A stretch of 64,000 bases of DNA, taken from assembly GCA_038501195.1 (NCBI GenBank), contig JBBPUQ010000002.1, forward strand, positions 6,153,001 through 6,217,000, read 5' to 3'. The notes below the pieces were generated by a model, which was not told the DNA's origin, searched no databases, and saw only the letters and a program-made list of their open reading frames with translations. This DNA is from Nemania diffusa. Taxonomy: Eukaryota; Ascomycota; Sordariomycetes; Xylariales; Xylariaceae. The position numbers and the translations under genes were made by a program. Of this stretch, positions 52,355 to 61,582 are shown in pieces (position 1 is the first letter of the stretch; each line of letters starts with the position of its first letter).

Positions 52355-53184
52355 TCTGTCGGTCGTCCTACAAAGACACACACGCGGTGGGTATATAAAT
52401 AAGAGCAGACAAGCGATACAAAGATTGACAGCGCCAGATGACTGGGAGAGACACAAGACGAGAATAAGACGCCGCGGTACGCCTTAATCGCAAGAAATAG
52501 ACTGTATTTGAAGACAATGGAGTTCCAGGGAGCCTTGGATTGATTCTCACATTCAGCCGAGGTCCTTCGGCAGATCCACTCTGGGTATTTAGTTTCGCCA
52601 AGCAGAATCCGGGGGAACTCCTGGGACATAAGGGTTAGCTTGTTACCTATTGTGTACGTTAAGTCCGTGCTATTGAAGTGTCAAAACATCGCCGGTCGCT
52701 TTCTAAACCTATTCTCTATTTTATTCATCTAAGAATCTTTCCTATGGAAGTGGAAGGATATCCCGCCAAAAGCATGTTGGTCATTAATGCTCCTGCGCCT
52801 TTAAGTACTAGCCTTTAACCGCATTATACCCCTTATTTATTTATTAGTACTATTAATTTTGAAAACAAAAAAAGGGGTTCATGTATCGCTTATTATGTTA
52901 GAAAATACCACTGCGCCAAAAGTTTGGCGTGACCGGTCATTTATTGATCTTTCTTTTTCTAAAGGTGTATTTTTAACAGATTACATCAGCACCTACATAG
53001 GTACTTTAGGCAGTCTACAACATGTCTGTTTTGGATGTAAGGGATGATTCGTATTTAATCTCGATTCGATGCTCAACCAAGCTATAATGCAATGCCTTTC
53101 GATGTGCAAACTTCAAGTTGAATCCTTAATTTATCGCACGCGGAATGGGTTTTTGTCCCACAGGTTACGAAACACCTCTTCGTC
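52355..53184. promoter_or_regulatory. Divergent promoter region between thiolase and amidase genes
   Basis: About 830 bp separate the two divergent start codons. No gene was recognised. An AT-rich stretch at 52818-52875 (TTATTTATTTATTAG and an A run) lies near the middle, and the CCGAGG site lies on the thiolase side. Confidence 0.45.
52557..52562. promoter_or_regulatory. CCGAGG site upstream of the thiolase
   Basis: CCGAGG (CCTCGG on the thiolase's strand) sits 203 bp above the thiolase start codon. In Aspergillus the fatty-acid regulators FarA and FarB recognise CCTCGG in beta-oxidation promoters. One six-base match is weak evidence on its own; the gene's function makes it worth noting. 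Confidence 0.4.
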
Positions 53185-55700
53185 ATGCACCCTCAATTCG
53201 CGACTCTTGGTGGAAATCGTTATGCTCTTGTAGCAACAGGCATGGTTGGTTGGCCTCAACTACTTGAAATTCTCTGGTTACTGATATCACTGCGTAAATG
53301 GGCAGCGAATTAAAACGTTGTGCTTCACTAGCCCACCTGATATCATTAGACCGGCTCTTCTATTATCGGAAACCGACACCAGCCTCGTATCGGATAAGAT
53401 TTTGCTACAGGTGGCGCGATTTCAGGAATTGGATGATGTTTTCGATTCCAGTTTCCTCTCCGACGTCCTCATTATTCACGGAAGATCGCCAGAGGGCTTG
53501 AACAAGCTTCGGCGGAGGCTGGCGGGAACTCAACCTTTTCAACGCAAGTCATGGCTGCTTGAAACCATCTACACGACCCAAGGCGCATTGATAGGGTCTC
53601 ATATTCCCAGTGGGCCTTACTTTTTATGCGGACACGACATTTTTCAGGCGTGGAAGATATATGTAGACCTTTTCTCGTCCTTCCAAACCGCTGTACTCCC
53701 CGTTCCCGGGTCACCTTATCAGTATGTGCATAGTATGCAAGTTTGGGCTAACCTGAGTCTAATTCTTGCTTGTTGCTGATTCTGTTTATAATGAATAGCT
53801 TTAGGAGCCTGGATTCTGTCGGACCGGATGGACTAGGCCTCTCCGTCGCGGTTCCCAGCCGGCTTTACAGCCTGGGTTGCAAAGACAAGAAGCCCCTGGC
53901 AGGGCTTCGCATCGCCGTCAAGGACAACTTCCGGCTTGAGGGTGTCCGATGTTCCATGGGATGTAGGTCATTTCTCGCTACTTACGGACCTGACACGGAC
54001 ACTGCCGATTATCTCAAAACCCTCATTGACCTCGGGGCTTGCATCGTGGGCAAGACGAAGATGACAGCCTTTGCATCCAGCGAGAAGCCCTGCGACTGGT
54101 GGGACTACCAGTGTCCGTTCAACCCCCGCGGGGATAAACATCTCACCCCTGGCGGTAGTTCGACCGGATCCGCAACGGCCATAGCCGCCTACCCGTGGCT
54201 AGACATCTGTATCGGAAGCGATAGTATGTTGGAATTCACCCTATGACGTACAGAGAACATCTACTAAATGTTTGTGCTCTCTCAGCATACGGAAGCGTTC
54301 GAGAGCCCGCAGCCCAGAGTGGGGTCTACGGAATCAGATGCTCGACCGGCAAATGGGGCTCACCCACCGGCCTTTATCCTAGTTCATCGTAAACAACCCC
54401 CTCTAACCCTTAGCTCGATTCAGCTCGATACAAACCAACGCTTAATCTGGAATAGGGTATTCGATACAGTTGGATACTTCTGTAGAAGTCTCAACATGTT
54501 CCAAGCGTTCTCCCGTTCTACCCTCGGCCCCTACGTGGCAGAGTTTGAATCTGTGAGTACACGCTTATACTAAACATTAATAATGCCTATGATATTGAAA
54601 GTAAACTCAAGTTTCGGTCAGCTAACAGGTACCTTAGTTTCCTCGGACTATCCTTTACCCTACGGATTTCTTTCCTTCCCAAGACGAGACCCAGCAACAT
54701 ATTGTGGAGAGTTTCATTTCGATTTTGGAGGATTTCTTGAGTGTCAGAAGAACCGAGTTTTCTCTAGCAGACAGATGGGCCGACAGTCCACCGCCTGAGG
54801 CAGAGGGGAAGAGTTTGGCGAAATACATGAACAGGGTAGCGTCCCTCGGTGTAGTCGAGAACATGCAGGCTGTATACCTAGCTAAGATATTTTACAGGCT
54901 GGATATAGCCCTTTTTATTACGACGGCTACCGCGAATATGATTACTTCAGAGAAGATCACGCTAAGAGGTTTGGCACGCGCGTCTACGTATCTCCACATA
55001 TGCAGTGGAAATGGCAAGTCTCCTCAATCACATTGTCCCTAGCTTCCCATCTCGGACGATCTGCGTGTCACTAGGCTTCTACTGATTGTTTCAATCAAGG
55101 GACCTGGGTGCGGAAGTAACGAAATCAGAGCGAGAGCAAGGCCTAAGAGAGCTCAAGGTCTTCCGGAACTGGGTTGCCAACAACGTTCTTCAGGGGGACG
55201 AGAGGTGCGGCTCAAATGCCATCCTCGTTCTTCCTGTCGGCCCGGGTCAACCTATCTATCGCGACATTTACATTCCCCCGAAGGCTAGGGAAGGCATCGA
55301 TGACTTGAGCCTAGCCGCCTTTTTGGGAATTCCCCAAATTGTATTGCCGAGTAAGTAACGTGAACAGGGGCTTCGTCACTTGGATGCACACAACATTGTG
55401 TTGATAAACACCCTTTCTTAGTTGGCCAGTCCAAATATAAATCGCGGGTTAGCGGCCAAGAAGAGAATCTTCCTATCGCAGGATCTATAGCTGGTGCTCC
55501 AGGTATTTATGCTTTTTGAATATAACGTAATTATTGCTCGTGTCTGAAGAAAAGAAATCGTTAACCTGCGTGGTACAGGGAGCGACCTCATGCTGATAAA
55601 GCTCGTGGAAAGAGCCTTGAAGAAGGCCGGATGGCCCACACAAGTGGCTTGTGGAAGAGATGCGTTTCCGTCGAACGGAGATAATGATGCTAAGTGTTGA
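53185..55700 (+). CDS. Amidase-signature family protein (Arp1-like), many introns
   Basis: Amide hydrolase of the Ser-cisSer-Lys class; substrate unknown. My exon model: 53185-53229, 53306-53721, 53799-54223, 54286-54388, 54456-54552, 54638-54835, 54898-55013, 55100-55350, 55422-55502, 55579-55700; the joins keep one frame for 617 residues. RIAVKDNF holds the lysine, TPGGSSTGSATA the cis-serine, and GSDTYGSVREPAA the nucleophilic serine; Tyr stands where Gly or Ser is usual after DT. The N-terminal SGPYFLCGHDIFQAW, then FDTVGYF, YPTDFFPSQDETQQH, KYMNRAGYSPFYYDGYREYD and LPIAGSIAGAPGSDLMLIKL, follow the order seen in long fungal amidases annotated as Arp1-like. The intron after PHMQWKW begins GCAAGT (55014-55099), a GC-AG intron. 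The first exon and its intron (donor GTAGCA) are the least certain part; the donor at 54836 (GTAGCG) is also weak. The reading frame is intact. Confidence 0.86.
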
Positions 55701-55731
55701 AATTAGAAGCTCCCTGAAATACGTCACCTAA

Positions 55732-55996
55732 CAAGACAGCCTTCTGGATTATGACGCTGGCGTTCGGTACATGCATAAATTGGGGCTTGTTCCTAACGAT
55801 CTGAACCCGATCAACATCGTGATGGGTGTGAATACTTCTATCATGATAGATTTCGATTCATATATGCCAGAGGGGCAAAAGCGGATAAAAGGAGGCACAT
55901 ATCGGTATTCGTCAGCTGAAGTGTATTTAAAGCGAAAAAATAACATTTACTGGCCTAGTGAAACGAATCGAGCGAAACACTCTACCGCACCTTAGA
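55732..55996 (+). pseudogene. Protein kinase fragment (catalytic loop to DFD region)
   Basis: An open stretch of about 88 codons beginning 31 bp after the amidase stop. DAGVRYMHKLGLVPNDLNPI then NIVMG matches the catalytic loop of fungal kinase-like proteins (usually GLVHNDLNPxNIM), and IMIDFDSYMPEGQKRIKGGT matches their metal-binding IDFDSC segment. The whole N-lobe (glycine loop, VAxK lysine) is missing, and His of HND is Pro here. After GGTYRYSS the resemblance fades and a stop follows. It is best read as a truncated remnant. A possible splice acceptor (CCTAACAAGACAG) just before it leaves open that it was once an exon of a longer gene, but no upstream kinase exons were found. Confidence 0.72.
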
Positions 55997-57875
55997 GGCT
56001 TGACCTTTGTCACATGACCACCTAAAGACTCAATCGTAGGCTTTGATAAAACAATCGATTTCTAGTAAGAGAGAACTGGCTAAGTTAATCTAAGCCCTCG
56101 CCCTGGAAGAGCAGCAAAATAGCTAGACTTGAATATATAGAAAAATCAACGAAATCCAGTGTGATTTGACTAGATGCACTGCCACACTAGCGCATCTGTT
56201 GATCAAAGTTGGTCATATATCCAAGGGCAGATAGGATGGATTAACCAACTGGTCTAGCTGCCGGCGATGGTTTGTCATAATCACTGAGCCACAATGGGCT
56301 TGGGCACGAAATGTTCGGCCATATTATTGATAGGCCCCAGTATGGAACAAGTTTGGCGAGGAATGCGAAACGTTGAATAAATCACAGGTCGGCTGGTTTA
56401 GTCCTACTTGGCGTGGCGAGTCTACACTTGACATTTTGCATCCCAACACCTAACGGGAGTTGTGTAATCCCCAAGTCGCGACCTGGAACTTGTTGAGGGA
56501 TATGTCTATTGGGCGGCCCGGATTTTGGGAAACGATGTTTTATTATTGGGAGAGAAAACTAAACTTAGTTTGGAAGCCTTTCCACTAGGTTATGTGGATT
56601 GATTTAACTGCAGTTAAATTCACTGATAATGTGAAGTAAGCATTGTACGTCCCTTATTTTTATTTTATTTTACAATAGTTCGAGCCGAAAGTCGGGTCAG
56701 CTTAGGTTGAAAGGATCTGACTAGTAAGATATACACATGTAAAATACGGTTTTAAGTGGTTAGTTATAGCGCTTTAAGCACTTAAGCCTGCTGCAGCTTA
56801 ATCTTATAATTGGTTGTTTTTATAGCCAATACTGCTGATATACTTGCAAGTAACAGACGTTCTACTTGCCCGACAAATTTAGTAAAAAACCGGAGCAATG
56901 GGAGACCTGGTAGGGTGTTACGTTTAGTTTCCTCTCCCGATGATGAAAAAATTGGTTCCCGAAACCCAGGGCGGCTGTTAGGATTAATAGGTGTGGAACC
57001 TACGGGCATTAGGGAATGTAAGGTCTAGTGGTCTCCGGCTGATTAAACAGCGTATAAATGCTGAAGAATCAATGGACATTGGGCTCCTACCTTATCACAT
57101 ATAACAGTGGCCTATTTAACCCTTCATGCTGCTGTACCAAGCCCCGGATAACCGGAATATTCCAACCTCAGACTAGATTCTGCTTGCAGAAGAAGAAACT
57201 ATAGAGACTCTATCGTCGACCTATAGCCGCTCTCTAGACGTGGGGAATTTAGTAGTTGGATGGTAATCCTAGTCTTTAGAATCCGCACGCAAGCCTACTT
57301 GTTTTATTCTTAAGTCGTTGACGATGGTAACATGTGCTAGAGCCTTACTACACCCTTCTTCCTAGCTGCTACAGAACTTCTATTCACTCTGTGACATTCT
57401 CCTCTGACAGAAGGTGGATGGGGAAAACAACTATGTTGAAGCTGTCCTTGTCTTGGATAGCTCAGTTTTTATCGTGCCGTAGGTGACTATAGTAAAAAAG
57501 CGAGAAGAGAAATTTACAACTATCTAATCAAGCACTAATATAACTTATAAGCCAAAACTAAGGTTATTATTTTTTGGCATAAATGAAATTAATATAATTG
57601 TGCATTTTACTAAAAATAGCATGATGACTGTCGCGTGTATGATAGCCTCTAATAGTTCGCGCGGGATAGGAAAAGGGGACTCGATAATACACTGGGCTAT
57701 TGGCATATGTCAAACACGGGGAAAGAATTACATAGTACGCTGCTAAGCATAATTCTCACTAGATATCTCATCTTGAGGTAACTCGGACGAAGTCTCTTTG
57801 TTGCTACTAGACCAATCATCATTTAATATCGTCACTTATTAATTATATGAACCTTAAAACTGACCGGGCTTCTAT
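55997..57875. other. Intergenic region, 1.9 kb
   Basis: No gene recognised. Somewhat AT-shifted in places (56620-56680, 57520-57620). Overlapping frames of about 70-75 codons on both strands at 56782-57028 suggest an eroded coding fragment, but I could not match it to any family. Confidence 0.5.
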
Positions 57876-59123
57876 CTACATTTCCTGCGACTGATCTTTC
57901 CATCCTGTAAGGACAATTCGTTCTGGCTCTATAACCTCACTAACCCCTTCACCTTGCGCTGGGACCATTGCTGCCATCATGCCTGATAACTCCAGCACCA
58001 CCACCGCTCGACAGGCAACGGCACTGAGTGCATATCTTCCGACGATAGTCAAGCAGTCTGTCAAGCTGAAGAATAGTAAACCAGAGAGAACTAGAGTGCC
58101 GAACGCTACCTGAGCTAGGATGCCGATGCTGATGGCCCAGGCCAACATGTAGAACCAGTAATTTCTTGGTCCCTCTCGACGTATTTCTACCATCATAGGC
58201 GGCTGGAAAACGGTAGGGAGAAGTTGGACCGGGAGCCACGTATTTATAGGCGCTGCTGTGCGGGTGTTGTAATCCTCTTCGTTCCTGGCCTTGACAGTCC
58301 GTATCCGAACGCGCAGCGAAACGGCTAAGCTGCCAGCCAAATGGATAAGGGCGGCGCCCAGCGTCCATAGCGGAACGCCGAAGATGGTGTTAGGGGCGAA
58401 GATGGCGATGGCGTAGATGCCTAGGTTCCAGGCCAGGTGTAGTACGTTAGCCACGGCGCCCCCTACGACTGCGTATTCTACGAGCGCAATAAAGACCGCC
58501 CATTTCCCACGTGATGGGCTCCAGCGCAAGCTCCCTATCCCGATCGAATCGCTTGGGGAGCCGCCCTCGACGAGCTCGGTAATGGCCTTCGCGAAGTCGC
58601 TTGTTTTCATCATAGAGACAGCTGGACTCCCCGCAGAGATCAAAAAACCTAGTAAGGGGCGTCGTAGGCCTACGAGGGATGTTTCCGCCGTCGAGCTTCC
58701 GATTGTTTGTAAGATGGTAGGTATTAGACCTAGGACGAGGGCACCGGTTGCCACTGATATGTAAGAGTTAGTTATCAAACTCCGAAAGAACCCAATGAGT
58801 ATAGGTCGAGGTGAGAGGCCAATATTGTAATACTGGTCAACAAATGTATAGTCAGGCCTATACTTACATTCTGCTTTGCGAGACTCGGGAAACACTCCCA
58901 GGACGCAATCAATGACGGGGTTGACGAGCGATTCCTTCCCCAGAGTATAGTTGGGATGGCCAGTCAGATAGTCAGCATAGACTGTGGAGCAATTGACGCG
59001 CAAGATATCTTGGACAAGAGCATTCCATCCTGCGTAGAAGTGGTCAAACTGATGCGTCGGCTCGGCCTGTACCACGAATACTAGAGCAAACAAAGTTGCT
59101 AGGCTTGTTACAAGCAACTTCAT
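57876..59123 (-). CDS. Fungal multi-pass membrane protein with signal peptide, function unknown
   Basis: Two exons on the minus strand, 59123-58868 and 58753-57876, give 377 residues. The ATG at 59123 gives MKLLVTSLATLFALVFVVQA, a clear signal peptide; reading further upstream has only a TTG. The intron (114 bp, GTAAGT, branch AACTAAC, ATATCAG) is a multiple of three without a stop; splicing joins ESRKAE to LATGALVLGLIPTILQTIGS, whereas retention would insert 38 residues there. The short extracytoplasmic head carries cysteines and NxS/T sites (NCSTVY, NYTLG). GALVLGLIPTILQTIGSSTA, GLRRPLLGFLISAGSPAVS, then at least four more hydrophobic spans follow. The GSSTxE and LRRPLLxxLxxAGSPAV pattern belongs to an uncharacterised fungal integral-membrane family. 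No catalytic motif is apparent. Confidence 0.85.
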   Translation of the reverse strand: MKLLVTSLATLFALVFVVQAEPTHQFDHFYAGWNALVQDILRVNCSTVYADYLTGHPNYTLGKESLVNPVIDCVLGVFPESRKAECKYRPDYTFVDQYYNIGLSPRPILIGFFRSLITNSYISVATGALVLGLIPTILQTIGSSTAETSLVGLRRPLLGFLISAGSPAVSMMKTSDFAKAITELVEGGSPSDSIGIGSLRWSPSRGKWAVFIALVEYAVVGGAVANVLHLAWNLGIYAIAIFAPNTIFGVPLWTLGAALIHLAGSLAVSLRVRIRTVKARNEEDYNTRTAAPINTWLPVQLLPTVFQPPMMVEIRREGPRNYWFYMLAWAISIGILAQVAFGTLVLSGLLFFSLTDCLTIVGRYALSAVACRAVVVLELSGMMAAMVPAQGEGVSEVIEPERIVLTGWKDQSQEM

Positions 59124-61582
59124 TCGAAACGTCAAATAAAATTGATAGATACTTAAGAAGAAGAGGTCATAGGGATAGGGGATACGACAGCGGGCACGTT
59201 TGGGCGACTTCAAAGGTACTCTCTGCCTCTTTATACTACTTTACATAATGAGACTCCCCGCCTCATACTATACCGAAATCTACGACTGCACCCAGACACC
59301 CGGCCAACGACTTACATAGAGTCTCATCTTCGGCATCATCGACGGCAAGAAAATGCGAGTCTACGCCCACTTAGTAACCTGAAGGATTCAAGTCCTGGTG
59401 GGTATCATACTGTGTGTGTACTTCGCTCCGGGTGTGACTGGTGCAAACGTGGAACGCCAATACAGTTCAAGTTAAAAATGTTCCAGAAATAGGATTTAAG
59501 CTGCAGCCCTGCTTGGAGTATCAAAAACCGCCCCCAAAACAGCACACATAGAATGATGCGGCTGGAGCGCTACGGGTTGTTAGCCAGCATAAAAAATGAA
59601 GCTAAACCATGTGGCCTGCTTATGGGGACAGAGTACCTATACTGACCTGATACCTACCGATTTCCATAGGATGTCTATGCATAACCGCATACAAGCTCCC
59701 TGTCTTATTTCCGCCAACCAATTACCCTCCATTTTGTAGTTGCATGAAAAGAGTAACAGATAAGACCTATACGAAAAAGAATGGAAAAGATGGGCTTCCA
59801 ACTAAGGCCTACATTTATTTGTACGCATAGATTAATAGGTAGGTAACTTGGGCAGCTAACTCTCGATATTAATTGGTAGACCATGAAAGTTTCAAGAATG
59901 TTCACGCAGTACAGAGTAAATTCGTTGCTACTACTTTAGATAGTACAGTCGTCTTTTTTTAATCACTGGAACTAGTTAAGCTTTGTCGCTGGCGAGGTCA
60001 TAAGATATTATGACTCGACCGGGGGTGATGCCCAACGAAACAGGGGTTTCATTTTATCCCATCTTCGAGACACATATATGCCAAGATAAAGGGCGCTTAC
60101 TTAAATGCGGCTCGTCTGATCATGGATAGAGATCCATCTAAGCACATGAATCTAACCTCCATGTAGTTTAGAAACAACCTTATCCCTGATTATGCGTAAC
60201 GTATGTACTATGTATATGCGTACAACTACCTACAACGAATGGAAACTCCACAGATCCCAAGGTACATTTATAGTAGGTGGTGTTTGCCTCGCTGCTAGGT
60301 CGCGTTAACCTTGGAGCGGCGACCTGTCGTGTAGACCAAAAAAAGCTCCAAGAAATCTAGTAAACTCTGTAGGGTCGAGAGGATAGTAGTGCAAAAGCCT
60401 CGTTCTTGGTAAGCGCCGTTACGTAACTTTTGTATTACGCGGCTCCTGGATTCATGGCTCCATGGCCTCATGTGAGCCAGGGTGGAATGGCCCCCAACGC
60501 AAGTTAGTGTAAATGAAAATCTCCCATACCCCTCACAATCTTCAAAGTTACTAATTACAACATAAAAGACCGCCTCGAAAAAAAAGAAAAAAAAAGATAG
60601 AGATATATATATATATACTTACACGTCCTTAGGATTGGTATAGGTACTTCGCTCTTGCCACGTGAGAATAGTATTAAATTACTGAGTTAGTTTTGCTATT
60701 TCACAAGTATAAACATGCAAACATACCTAGGACCTACGTAGCATGAAGATCTCTTTTCTGTGGGATTTTCATTTACCCATAAACTATACCAAGAACAGCA
60801 CTATTGACCGCTCCGAATATAGCGCTCTAGCCTAACTGGCATTAGATACTTTCCGATGTGGATATATCATCATTCATTTGTATGTAGACTACCTATGTAG
60901 GTAGATTAGGTAGGTATTCGTACGTACAGTAGGATTCAAGTCTTGGACTATTTCTCTCCTTATCTACACGTATAACGCAAGAAGCGGGAGTACGTAGCTA
61001 GCCTTAACTGAGGTCTATACATATATGTATGCATTTGAGTGTTTTTTTTTTTACCATCTACATCAACTAGATTATTGACTAAGTAACTATACAGAGTAAA
61101 AATAAATGGATACGGAAGTTGCCGTTTTGAGACGCGAGAAATACTTCAGAGCACGTATGTAGAACCGGGCGGGCGGTTGATGCTCACGGCAACGGTGGAT
61201 CTCAGCCCTGCTAGCCTGCTAGGCGTATCTATTCATAGCTTATATGTAGCATCAATGGTAGTGTGCCGTATACCCGTGTTGTAAACTGTCTTCGCGGCTA
61301 GTCCCTGAAGACTCTATAGATAGGTACTCGTCTGGCCTAATAGCGGCTTGACCTAGGCCAAAGCGGTGCTGACCCCTACGTCTAGATCTTTAAAAAGGGA
61401 AATGACAAGGTAAATGGAGATAGAAAGGTAACCGCTCCTGCCTAGGTCAAGCCGCTATTAGGCTGGACGAGTAGGTACAGTAGGTAGGCAGTAGACTTCG
61501 TGGCGTAGAGTAAACGGCAAGACAAGAGGAAGGGATCAGCATCCTGTTTAGATGTTATTGGGCATGAGGCTACTCAGCCGCT
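59124..61582. other. Intergenic region, 2.5 kb, with a MITE-like element at its right end
   Basis: No gene was recognised on either strand. It contains A/G-rich and AT-repeat sequence at about 60578-60620, repeated TAGGTA/TACCTA strings at 60886-60925, a T run at about 61041-61051 and the inverted-repeat element at 61327-61471. Confidence 0.55.
61327..61471. mobile_element. MITE-like inverted-repeat element, 145 bp
   Basis: Terminal inverted repeats of 32 bp (61327-61358 and 61440-61471) match at 30 of 32 positions. The outer ends read CTCGTCTGGC and GCTGGACGAG, and the inner ends share CTTGACCTAGGC and its complement. The 81-bp middle has no coding capacity. Six identical bases, TAGGTA, flank it on both sides (61321-61326, 61472-61477), as a target-site duplication would. 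TAGGTA is, however, frequent in this DNA. Such short non-coding elements are moved by transposases encoded elsewhere. The transcript could also fold into a long hairpin. Confidence 0.72.

Noticed and set aside
59375..59410. GGATTCAAGTCC string resembling a tRNA T arm
   Set aside because: Placing the TTCAAGT loop breaks the closing G-C pair of the stem, and no cloverleaf can be built upstream.
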